Positions 21,740 to 33,300 of a stretch of DNA of 64,000 nucleotides are shown in pieces. Under the pieces are notes generated by a model. It did not search any database and had not been told where the DNA came from. It saw only the letters and a list, made by a program, of their open reading frames with translations. Origin of the DNA: Aphelenchoides besseyi. Lineage: Eukaryota; Nematoda; Chromadorea; Rhabditida; Aphelenchoididae. The DNA lies in assembly GCA_024699855.1 (NCBI GenBank), contig JAMPIQ010000003.1:1550001-1614000 (forward strand), given 5' to 3'. Numbering within the stretch: position 1 is the first letter of the stretch; every line of letters begins with the position of its first letter. The translations under genes and the position numbers were made by a program.

Positions 21740-22968
21740 TTAAAAACGCAGAACTGGCGAGGTCAAATGTTCAATTGACGGGCGACTTTGAAACCTTTTG
21801 TTGATGATAGTAAGGATTGCTTTGTTTCTCGATTCTTTTCGTGGTCCTTTATGCGGTTGTGTTTGATGCAACGCAAGTTGTTGCTGCATCTCGTCGTCGC
21901 AAGCTTTCCGCAGTGCCTTCGACTTTTTGGTGAACACCTAAACACTCGGGTGTTGAAATTCAACGGAAAGATTCAACAACTGATGTTCAGTTTCGCTGAA
22001 GCTGTTGGTCCGAGTGCCATTCAATGTGCGACTGTAGATATTCCTGAAAAACAAATTCAAATGCCATATAATCAAGCACTTACCAGATGTCGTAATCAAA
22101 CATCTTCGATTTAACTCGACGACCATTGCGTTATTTCTCGCCGATGTAGTTGACTTCAAACCAATGCGAAAAGAGCGTTTATGTTATCATATTTAAAAGA
22201 TTGTTCGCTCAAATGTTCAAGATGTTTCGTGCAAACGCGATCGATATATGCAGATTGAACAGAACTCATTGCAGCAATGAGTTTGCAAGATCGTTTGAAT
22301 TCAGTGTTCGTATCGTAATCATTTTTGAACCTGTGCTGACAAGCGTGTTTTCGATGCAATTGCGTTAGATAAAACGAACAACCGCGAACGCGCAACGATT
22401 GCAGGACTGCCATAAGAATCGCTCGTTTGAAATCACATCCTCGATTGAAGCCTCGATCAAAATCCGTCTATTCAACCGAAGAAACGTTTGTACGTTTTCC
22501 AAGACTTGTTCTCGAGCAATGCATAAGAATAGGAGATATGCTTTCTTTTGACCGTTAGTTCCTCGTTTTCTCACGATCATGAAGAGTTGGTAGAAGAGCT
22601 GAGAAATAATTTAAAAACTAATTTTTAATCGTCCATTCAAGTTCCTATTATGTTGAAGTTCCATCCATTTAAATTATTTTCACCAGATAAGCCCAATTGC
22701 AATTCTTTTGGGCTGTAAAAATCAAAATTCGCCACCCACGAAGATTTAACCCTTGACTGAATACAAGACGTCGGTCGATTTCTGCAACCGAGAAATCGTG
22801 CTCAGAATTTAATGGACAATTTTCAACGTCTTGACCAGTTGAGACTTGAAATCGTCCTTCAGTAGTTTGCACTCTCGTCTGATAGCCGCCCTTTTGACAT
22901 TGGAAACATCGCCATAAAATCGCGCACGATCTCATGTCTGATGACACCAGAAAGTATGATATGATGCA
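21740..22968 (-). mobile_element. MULE (Mutator-like) transposase remnant with a FLYWCH-like N-terminus
   Basis: Read on the minus strand, several short frames line up with a MULE transposase. First is a FLYWCH-like zinc region (ILWRCFQC, then C-P-L-N-S-E-H-D-F). A core start resembling the Y-T-I-H strand follows (LFMIVRKR, KKAYLLFLCIAREQ). Then TDFDRGFNRGCDFKRAI and G-C-S-F-Y-L-T-Q-L-H-R-K match the D-F-E ... G-C-x-F-H-x-x-Q-A segment. Last are NYIG, D-I-W-N-I-Y and RTNSFSETEHQLLN with H-P-S-V. At least three stops and several frame changes separate them; one stop (TAG after H-P-S-V) sits where the family has Trp. No terminal inverted repeats were found by eye. Confidence 0.65.
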
Positions 22969-23724
22969 TGCTTTACCGTATCAATCGTACATTTCGGATC
23001 AAATCGAGTGTTAGGCGGATAACGTGCGTAACGAATCCGATCAGGTTTGCAAAGATTATTATATTGAGGCTTCCAAAGAGAAAGCAAAACTTTCAAATTA
23101 ACAGTGTCGGTGGAATCGAATGAAACCGTTTTAACGAATCAACCAACCAGCAACCGTTGTTGATAACCTTTGGCCTATTGAAGTTAGATCGGTGATGAGG
23201 TGGAACGTAGAGATTCTTCTCGTCGGACATCAAAGAAGTTAAATAGATCTTGCAAAAAGGGGCAAATGATTCTTTCGGAATCAAAATGATTCTGATCGCT
23301 TATTTGACGTTCGAATATTCGGGCGGAGGTAAAAGTCACGCACACGCCCGTCTTTTTCAGTGCCGGTCATCTTATGATGCAACTATGAAACCAAATCCGA
23401 CTCTCAATCAATTTGAACGTTTCCTTGTTTACGAAGAAAGTGCTGTTCATTATGGTTATCACGTTTATGGTTATAACTATGTTTGAGAACGAATGAAGTT
23501 AAGTACGAGGATATGAAATGAGTTTGTGGAAAGTCGGTCCTACAAATTTCAAGTTCACTAGAAACAATAAGTCGAGACGTGTGGTCGCGGGTTCGAGGAA
23601 ACAATTCGACCGACAAAAAGTGCATTCGATTAAAAAAGCGGATATTTGAGTGGATTTCATTAACAGATTCGTTTTTCCAAGTAAACAACCACCATGCGTG
23701 ACTCGAAAGCTACGCGAGTTAATC
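22969..23724. other. Between the MULE remnant and the next receptor; coding-like scraps
   Basis: Minus-strand frames at about 22980-23284 (N-L-Y-V-P-P-H-H-R-S and W-K-P-Q-Y-N-N-L-C-K-P) look like protein but are broken and unrecognised. They may be more of the transposon or a second dead gene. On the plus strand 23390-23486 also reads smoothly. Nothing here can be called with confidence. Confidence 0.3.
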
Positions 23725-24913
23725 TCAAGCTGTAACGCTTAATGCGTGGCCTTCAGTACCTCCATCAGGTTGTTTGTTTGTCGATAAGCCGGCGCCAGTA
23801 TCGGATACTGTAGAAGTCACGTGACTTACACGACCACGAGTGAAACACTGTAAAATTGCACGACGAATGGATGGAATAGTGATCATTATAACAATCGGAT
23901 TGAACAGCGGCAACAAACTGATGGTGACTTTAATGAACACGGGCAAGTACTCAAAACTAACGCCGATCATCGGAAGTAAATCCGACATTCCGATGGGTAA
24001 AAGAAGCAGAGGCATTGGTAAGAAAGCTTGAAACATCATGATTCTCGACAATTGCTTCTGTGCCGCGAGAGTTGTTGGCTGAAGCATATGAAGATCACGT
24101 CGAAGTTTCATTTCGATTCTACACGCGCAGTAGATGATGATCGCATAACCAGCACCGACAATCAGTTGGGAATCCAACAGCTGGAGCATCATTTTCAACT
24201 CAAACTAAAAACGAATATTAAGCTTTTCTACCGTCGACTTACACTATCGCCGAAGATGTAAGCAGGAAGAGTGACGTTGTGAAAGAGCGGCATATTTTGT
24301 AGGGCGGCTGTCATTTCCGGTTCGTCGTAACGAGTGCAGATGTTCACAATGTTGCAACAGTGCGCAATCGCCCATAGTTCCAACAAACCAATGAATGCAA
24401 AGATTTCGCTTAATGAGAATCGATTTGACAAACAAAATATGTTCATTCCTACAAATAAAACCGTTGTTCTAATTGACTTCATCATACTTACGATAAACGA
24501 ATTGACAGCAGACGTTCACAATCATCTAAACATCATAATTTCTTTCATTCACTATTCAGAGTGTTTACCGTATAACTGATACTACAATACAAAATCGTCG
24601 CAATTACAGCGGTGTTGTGAGTTTGCGGGAAAAACGGCTGATCACTCATGAAGATCATCGCCGTACCGTAGTCAATTGCCAACTGAAATGGACTTTAGTT
24701 CTCTCTTCGAGTTCGACTCACCATTCCAGTGAAAAAAGATATGATCGTATAGCTGATATCCACCAAACTTCCTCCGATCAACATCCAACGATAACTCTTC
24801 ATTGCTCGTCCCAAATGATAATTGCAAAAGCAAATGACCATAATGTTTAGATACATCGATATGGAACAAATCACGACCTCATAAATGAAATGTGTTTGTT
24901 GCCAATTTACCAT
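23725..24913 (-). CDS. Str-like seven-helix chemoreceptor (minus strand)
   Basis: Five exons on the minus strand. MVNWQQTHFIYEVVI starts at 24913, the first ATG in frame. Later exons carry L-A-I-D-Y-G-T-A-M-I-F, N-V-C-C-Q-F-V-Y, M-N-I-F-C-L-S-N and F-E-L-K-M-M-L-Q-L-L-D. The last exon has the T-T-L-A-A-Q-K-Q-L segment before helix 6, and L-L-P-L-F-N-P-I-V with I-P-S-I-R-R after helix 7. The exon joins are all in frame with GT-AG introns. It is a paralogue of the receptor at 1369-2502, sharing splice positions and the same motif set, though 22 kb away on the other strand. Expected in sensory neuron cilia. Confidence 0.85.
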
Positions 24914-25029
24914 TTTGTTTCTCAAATCAACTTTAAAAGCTTTCAACCTGATCGCTGTCAATCGAAAAGCGAACTTCGAATCCACGAATTGCCGTCGAAC
25001 TAAACGGTGGTACGAATTTAAATACCACA

Positions 25030-25771
25030 AGACTGTACTTTTTGCCCTAGAGTATTCGCTTCGTGTGTGGTCGACTCTCTAGAATGAAAAATGCCACCAC
25101 GTCGTTTAGAATTCGACAAGTTGCGTGTACATTCACTGAAAGTGTCGCCTTCCTTTTCAATTGAAAATCGAAGACAAATGTCGAAGTAAATTGTAAAGAC
25201 ATTCAGACACGAGATCATAGTCAATTACTTTAAAGTCCAAGTCGCGTGAGGCGTTTGTTTTTTGGTTTTCTTGACATCACCAACCGGTGACATTTGGAGT
25301 GTGAGGTCTTTGTAGGAAGTTATTTGGGTTCAAAATACATTTGCTGCCAACAAACGATAGGATTACATGGCAGTACAATTGTCTATCGCGTGATCCACAC
25401 ATCAAAAATTTCGCTTGTGTTAACGACCAAGCTCCGTATTATTCGTTTTCTTTTGCAACCTTCTACTACAAATTAAGATCACGTGTAACTCGTGATGTTA
25501 ACATTAAAGTCAGAAAACAACGAGTAATCCAAATCTTGTACCGCTGATTGATTACCAACTAATGGCATCTCAAGGCAAAAGATATCTAGTGGGTTAGCTT
25601 CGATTTCCAAATCCACAAACAAGCTGTTCATTTCTGTTTTAAGAAGTGAAGAAGTTGTCCTGAAGTGTACGGAAACACGTCGCACTGATAAGAATTAGCA
25701 ACCACAATGCTGGACTGAAAACAACGTTGACAAGTGACTCGTTTTCTGATTCCGCTCATTTCGTAACGTTC
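25030..25771. other. Divergent promoter region between the receptor and CDC50
   Basis: About 740 bases. A minus-strand ATG frame of about 50 residues (M-N-S-L-F-V-D-L-E-I-E-A, within 25479-25632) reads coding-like but has no recognised family or splice context. No RNA gene or repeat seen. Confidence 0.3.
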
Positions 25772-27255
25772 ATGTCAGTCCAAAAGCAAATTGCGAGAAG
25801 TTCAGTTCACGAGACAGAACGTCGGCGAACTCAAACGAATCGATCGGAAACTGAACGTGAATTGAAAAATCAGCCGAATCGTAAGTTTCAACCGGTTACT
25901 TTTGTTGAATTTAAAGTTTAGCTTCAAATCTTCGTCAACAGAATCTTTTTGCTTGGAGGCCGATTCTGACCGCCAACTTCGTGATTCCCCTGATTTTCGT
26001 GATTGGAATCGTGGTTTTGCTTGCCGGCACCTTTTTTCTGAAAGCAGCAAACTCGGGTGTCAAGTTCATTCGATTTTCGTTCTAATCAGTGGATTTAGTG
26101 CGCGAATTCACCCTCAATTACGGAGATCGATGTGCAATAAACACGACTTGCAATCTCGATTTCGATTTGAGCGAAGATTTCAAGGTAAATAAGCTGCTAA
26201 TTGGATTTATGAGAAGCTCCAGGGAAACGTTTACTTTTACTACCAGTTGAACAACTTTTTCCAAAACCATCGACGTTACATCAAAAGTCGCAGTAATCCG
26301 CAGTTGGCAGGCGATATCAAGGTAAATTCGCTAGCCACTTCTAATGTCATGCAGATCTAGAACGTTGGTTTCTGTTCAACGTTTTCAAACAGTGAAGTAG
26401 GTTATTAATTTGAACTTGATAGTCACAAGTGTTTAGTATTGCTGTCAACCATATGACTATCAGAAAATAAATGGAACAAACATCCCAATAGCACCCTGTG
26501 GAATGATTGCCAATTCAATGTTTACTGGTAAACAATTCAATCGGATCTTATTTTCTGTTCAGATTCTTTTGTCGTTTATCGGTACGGTGATGGTGCTGCG
26601 CGAAATCGTGTGCCACTAACTCATCGTGGAGTGCTCGCAAATATGGAATGGAAAACAAGGTTCAAGAACCCGAAAACAAACGGAAAAGATCTCTGCACAG
26701 CATTTGAGGTTTGTTGTCTTTAACACTAAGAATTGAGGGTTTGAAGGGAACAGTGAAACCTCCGTATTGGCGAAAATCACCGTGTGAATTGGATCGTGAT
26801 CACGTCGATAACAATGGTTTCGAGAACGTCGATTTCATTGTGTGGATGCAAACGGCGGCGTTGCAAAACACTCGGAAATTACATCGACTGTTGGATCGGG
26901 AGGTCGATGCGACATTCAGAGATGGATTGCCGGCTGGAAGTTATCAGTTAGAAATCGAAAATTGTGAGTTTGTTTTTGATTGTTTTTTAATGCTTTAGTT
27001 TAAGATTATGAAGTTGATATGTTCAATGGAAAGAAGCAGTTTGTGATTAGCACAACTTCGTGGATGGGTGGAAAGAATCGTTTTCTTGGAATCGCTTACA
27101 TACTCACGGGTTCGGTTTGTGTTCTTCTAGCAGCCGTGTTCTCATTCATTCATTTCAAATTTGGTCATTCGTACGTGAATCATGGTGTTCAGATTATTCA
27201 GTTTGTTTTCAGACTTTCGAAAATGGCCGACGTTTCAGTGAACAAAAAACATTAA
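25772..27255 (+). CDS. CDC50/LEM3 family protein (P4-ATPase flippase subunit, chat-1-like)
   Basis: About nine short exons join in frame. The cytoplasmic N-terminus is charged, then [19 protein letters not shown] begins the first membrane helix, matching the family's R-x-P-A-W-x-P-I-L-T. The extracellular domain has paired cysteines, [18 protein letters not shown] (the family I-A-P-C-G-x-I-A-N-S-M-F motif), [18 protein letters not shown] and [10 protein letters not shown]. The second helix is [19 protein letters not shown]50 proteins are obligate partners of P4-ATPases, needed for their ER exit and lipid flipping. The C-terminus is short. The gene converges on myosin, with 140 bases between the stops. 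Confidence 0.93.
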
Positions 27256-27273
27256 CAGTTACTGACTAATGAG

Positions 27274-27279
27274 TTTATT
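27274..27279 (-). terminator. AATAAA poly(A) signal for the myosin gene
   Basis: Minus-strand AATAAA about 120 nt past the myosin stop. It lies just beyond the CDC50 stop on the other strand, so the two 3' ends nearly overlap. Confidence 0.5.
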
Positions 27280-27395
27280 AAAAGCTGTTTCTTCATTATC
27301 GAGTTCGGGCCAAAAGTATTAAGAAAGCGGTGGAGGTATGAAGTGTCTGTTGTGCAAGCGGTATGTAGGAGTGCAAGTCGTGTGTGTTTGGATGC

Positions 27396-30300
27396 TTAGA
27401 AGTCCAAGTTACGAGATGAAGACGATCGGAGCACAGCAGCGCTTGATGCCGAGTTAGTTAGACCGCCAGCTGGTGCGATCGAAGCGGAGGAGCGATTGCG
27501 AGCACGCAACTTCGAAAGGGAGTTTTCAGCCACATCTCTAGCTTCTTCGGCCTCCGTGAGAGCAGCTTGAATTTGACGGTATTTGCCTAAATTTACACAA
27601 TGATGATCGGATGCACTAATAACAAACCGAGATTCGTTGCAGCAATCTCTTCGGCTTCATCGACTTGTCTCTTGTACACCTGCAAGTGAATATTTGAATA
27701 ACTGTCATCATTTTGTTATAAGATACCTTCAATTTTCCTTGTAACTTTTCAACCAAATCAGTAAGTTGCAATTGGTTTTTACGCTCTTCTTCAACCTGTA
27801 ATACGAAAGTAAATGTTTAACTAAAGAATACCGGAAACGTACTTGGAAGTCGAGTTCTCTGACACGACGCTCAACCTTGCGATAGTTCTTGTCGGTCTCT
27901 GCGTGTCGACGTTGTTCGCCGTCAAGTTCCTGTTCCAAAGCACGAATACGCTGTTCAAGCTGGCTAATGATTCTCTTTCCACCTTTGAGTGCAGCAGCTT
28001 CGGCTTCGTCAAGACGAACCTAAATGACAATCGATTTACTGGCGTCTAATAAAGAACTGTAGACTCACTTGCATCTCTTTGATTTGAATTTCAAGTCCCT
28101 TACGCAAACGTTCAACATGTTGTGAATGCTCTTGCTCTTGACGCAATTCTTCGGCCAATCGAGCTGCATCAGCAGATGCCTTTTTGGCCAATTCGTCGGC
28201 GTTCTTCAATTCGGTCAATGCTTCGTCCAACTCGGCGTGCAAGGCCTGAAGTTCGCCTTCCAATTTGCGTTTTAATCCACTCAACGAGTTGACTTGAGTG
28301 CTTAAATCGTTGACAACTTCGCGTAATTCAATCAATTCGTTTTCGGCGGCACGACGGGCACGTTCCGCGTTTTCAGCCTGTTGCAACAATTCTTCTTTCT
28401 CGGATTGAAGAATTTGATTGCGCTTCTCGGCATTCAAGTATTGATCACGCCTAAATCCGATCAATTATAAGCATTCAAAGTCATACAAACGTACATGTCG
28501 TCATAATTGCGTTGAGCCTCATCGACGGCCAATTGCAATTCACGAATTTGGTCTTGATGTTTCTTGATGGTCTTCTGAGCATCAGTATAGGCCTTGTTTG
28601 CATGATCAAGACTAAAATAAGCAATTGAAACGTGAACAAATTGCGACAACATACGCGATCTCCAAGTCGTTGACGTCGGATTCGAGCTTCTTCTTGATAC
28701 GCAATGCTTCTTGTTTTCCTTTGGTTTCAGCTTCGAGAGTTGCTTGCATCGATTCAAGAGCACGTTGATGGTTCTTACGAGTATTCTCGAATTCTTCTTC
28801 TTTCTCTTGGATTCGTTTTTCGATTTCTGAGCGAATTTGCGAAACTTCGACTTGAGCGCGCAACACCTTTGACTCTTCAGCTTCTAAAGCGGCTTCAGCC
28901 TCGTCAAGCGCGTGTTGAAGCTCTTCTTTCTCGACCTCAAGTCTACAAATACACTCTTTATGAACAATCAACTTGTTCTTGGCATACCGTCGGACAATCT
29001 TCTGCAACTCGTGAACCGAGCGACCACCTTCGCCCAACTGATCGCTAAGATCCTTGATTTCCTGTGCTAACGACTTATTCTCACGACGAACACCCTCCAA
29101 TGCTTCAGCTAGTTCGTCTTGTTGAGTCTTAGATTTGAACAAGTCAGTAGCCAAATTGCGAGCGTCACGTTGAGCAGCGTCGAGTTCGGCAGCCAAATCG
29201 TCAGTCTTCTTGCGCCAATCGTCAATAATCTTGTCGAATCCTTTTTGTTTCTTCTCCAATGCCGAAGCATAAGCGGCAGCACCTAAAATCGATAAGTCAA
29301 ACTGCTCATCAATTGTCGCTCACGTTCAACATCCACTTGAGCGTCGTCCAAATCACCCATGAGTTTGTGACGAGTTTTCTCCAACGATACAATCTTAACG
29401 TTTGCTGCTTCGTTTGCATCGGTGAGATCTTGGACTTTTTGTTGAAGGCGACGTTTGGCTTCTTCGACTTCTTCCAATCTGAACGTATGTTTAGCTATTG
29501 TGGTTTAACACCAATTTACCGGATCAGTCCCTCTCCTTCGAAACGACTCTTCCATTGTTGAATTTCGGCGTTAAGTTTGCTGATTTGACGGAGAGCTTCG
29601 GCTTTGCCTTCTTGTTCCTGTAAACACAACAAATACTTAAGATCGAACGCTCAGTTCCACCTCTTCAACACTTTCTCTCAAACTGTCATTTTCGTGTTGA
29701 ACGTTCTTGAACTGCGCCGCAATTGCTTGGCGTTCACGTGACTCTTCGTCAGCAGTTCGTTTGGCTTCTTCCAGTTGGCTGACAAGTTGGCTCTTCAAGC
29801 GGTGTAAGTTGTTCAGCTGAAATGTTGGGAGTGAGATATGCTGGCTTATCAGAAAATAGAACATTAAAATAGTGTTTTTATCAGAGCAGAATACAAAAAC
29901 GATCAAACAACAAACGCTTTTAGATTGTTGTGCCTTAGAGCAGACAACCGACTTTGCAATTGTACTTGGTTTCAGTCAATTTCATCAACAAATAGTAAGC
30001 CCTTGACTTTGTTTTGGCTTTTGAACTGTTCACTTTGTGCAATAACAAACAGTTTCACTCATCGTTTTCGATTTACAAAATGACCGGATAATAAGATTGT
30101 GTTGTTAGGATAAGAAGAGCAGAGGTGAGATGAGCATACGCATAGATCAAAACTAAAGCAGCTTCAAAGGGCTGCTATCTGTAACACAGCGTGCGTGCGT
30201 AATGAAAATGTGAAACCAAAAGCTGGACTTATCGTCCCAATTTTTTAACATTTACAACCAGTACTTGACAGTTACAATATGTCGAAAACCAACCGTGTTC

Positions 30301-33300
30301 TCTAAATCTTCGTTTTGGTGATGTAAGTCATTATTTTCATTCTGTAATCAAATAAGCTTTTAACTACACAAAGACCGTGTACTTACTTGCAATCTGTTCT
30401 TCAATGACGAGAAATCGTTCAACAAACGACTTTGTTCGTCAGCTTTCTGTTGCAATTCGCTCAATTGCAATTCCAAGACTTTCAACGTTTTCTCGGCTTC
30501 TTGACGTCCACGCAACTCGGAATCAGCCGCTTGAGTGGCATCTTCGACTTCGCGTTGCAATTGCTGACGATCTTTTTCAGCTTTGACTTTCAATTTCTGA
30601 ACTTGTTCTAACTGATCGCTAAGTTCAGCAACGGCATCGTTATGCTTCTTGCGCAAAGATCCTATAGATGCCGATTGTTAAACGTATTCGAAATTCAACT
30701 CACCCAAAGCGGTCTCGTTGTTGATGTGTGTTTCTTCCAAATCACGACGCAATTTGGCGAGTTCAGCTTCACGTTTCTAAACAACACTTTCATATTGTTA
30801 GTTTTTGTTGGTTACCTTTGCAATTTCAATTTGCGCCGCTGTTGCTCCACCGGCTTCGTCGAGACGCTCGGAAAGTTCCTCGAGTTCGCGTTGAAGTTCG
30901 CCCTTCGAACGATCGGCCTTTTGGCGAGATTGACGTTCATTCTCCAATTCGTCTTCCAATTCGCTTTGTCGTGATTGCAATTCCTATAATTTTCAGATCA
31001 ATTGTAAAGTCATGCAGTAGATACCTTGATTTGGCGTTGAAGCCTACTGGCCAAGGATTGTTCGTCTTCCAATTTGGAGGAAACAGAGTGCAATTCGGCT
31101 TCTTTTCGTTGCAAGTTCGCTTGAACATCGGCCTTCTGACGATTCAATTCGTCGAGATTCTCTTGAGCGATCTAAAACTTTTTGCATTCAGAGGATTTAT
31201 AAGCGGTTTACCTTAAGTTCGCCCTCCACTTTTCTACGTTGCTTCTCCACATCAGAGCGACCGCGTTTCGAGTGTTCGACTTGATCTTCCAACTACAAAC
31301 ATAGCATTTAACTTCAAACTTTCTAACCAAGTTTACCTCGTCAAGTTGACGTTCCAATTTCTCGCGCAGTTTGTTGATGTGATTCGATTTTTCTTCTTCG
31401 GATTGCAAGCTTTCCATCAGTTTTTTGTTTGCTTCTTCCTTAAAATGCAAAATAGAAACCTCATAGTGCGTATGCACTCACTTGTTGCTTCTTTTCACGT
31501 TGGGACTTGGCAAGAGCTAAAGGACAAGGTGTTTTCAGTTTGTTAAAACCACTAACCTTCGTCTTGTGCTGCCATCTCGTCTTGCAACGAACGGATTTGA
31601 TGGTCTTTTGAGCTCTTTTCTGATTCGGCTTTACGCAACGAAAGTTCCAAATCCTGCGCTTGTTTGCGGCTTTGTTCCAAGTCACCTAAAAGTTTTGGTT
31701 TTCATGACTTGATGTGTGTGAACAAACCTTCGAGCTTCTTTTTGGCGCGTTGCAAATCAGATGAACGATCTTCAAGATTCTCGAGCTCATCTTGAACAGA
31801 CGTCAATTGTCTAAAATTGTTGGCTATTTGCCGATATCATTCGATGGACAAACCGATCCAAATCGGCTTTTTGTGCCTGCAATTTGTTGGCACGTTCTTC
31901 GTTCTCCGATGCCGCTGCTTTTTCTTTTTCCAACTCGAGATAGAGTCTGCCGAAGTAAAAGTACACAAACGACCGTGTATGTGAACTCACTTGTTCTTCT
32001 CTTCGACCAATTTAGCCAAATCACTTTCGAGTTGTGAGCGATTTTCCGTTTCCTTAGCCAACGACTCTTCAAGGGTCTTGATCTTCTCCTCCAACTGGCT
32101 TATCTGCAAATCAAACATTGAAATAGTGTTTTCATGAAGCACACAAAAACCAACCTCTTCTTTTTCTTTGCCAGTCTTCAACATTGGTTTGACTCTTCCG
32201 TATCTAAATAACAACAAATGAATGGTGTTTAACGAATTCCTATGCACAATTTAAACCAGTTCCTGAAATCAAACAAAGATTAATAAAGTTATATGGAATA
32301 TGAAGTTTATTAGAAATTTGATGGAACACGAAAAACGAACAAATTCCCACTTTCTTCCCATTTTTGATGAATTGTTGCAGGAAAGATAAACTTTTTGAAA
32401 TGTCCTTTCATTTCCTGTCCATCTTTCCGCCTTTCATTTATTGCTAACTTACCATGTACGCAATGTGCACCACGAACGGATGTTACGTTGCAAGATGAGC
32501 AAACCGGCACGTTGTTGAATGCGACGTTTCACATCGGCTTGAGCCAAATACCAACGGATACGTTGTTGGAACATGGTCATAATGGCCGAGAGTTTTTCGT
32601 CTCGCAAATCTTCCAAACGCGCCAAAACACCAGCTTTGAAGAAGACCTAAAGAAACGTATTCAAAAATGTGTGTGTTCGTTTCTCTGTTACCTTGCTGTT
32701 ACCCAATTTGAACTCTTCGTCGTTCAAATTGTTTTCATTACACAGTTGATCGGTGATTCCTTTGCTTGCAGCTTTTTCGTCTAAAGAATCGTTATGCCCA
32801 GTAGTTTTGTGGACAACAACAAACCTGGATTGCGAGCAGCATCCGCAGCCAAAATCGAGTAGCGATGTTTAAAATCTAAATGCACGAATAATTAATCTTT
32901 TTTCACATTGCAAAACTAACCATTGTAGAGCATTCGATTGGGAAAACCTTTACGGCAAATACGAATACCCTCAAGCACACCGTTACATGTCAGCTGATTC
33001 AACACAAGAGCCGAATCAATCAAACCGGAAGTCTTCTTTTCGTTTGGAATAATACAACGAATGAAGTGGGGATGGGTTTGATACAACATGGTCATCAGGT
33101 TGTTCAACGACTCACGGTAGATCATTGAAACTGTCAGAAAACTAGATGATTTGCCCTTCTTCTTTCCGGACACAACTCCCGATTTGGCCAATTCAGCGGC
33201 CTCTTCCTGAGTCACATAATCGTCAAAGATTTCACGAGTCAACGTGTTCGAAGCGGTTTTCAAAACGGAAACTGCGCTATCATTCAACGGATCCTTGTTC

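Noticed and set aside
23585..23610. GGGTTCGAGG resembling a tRNA B box
   Set aside because: No A box, acceptor stem or cloverleaf around it.
30000..30350. Possible ncRNA in the roughly 450-base myosin intron
   Set aside because: No snoRNA boxes, hairpin or snRNA motif could be found by eye.
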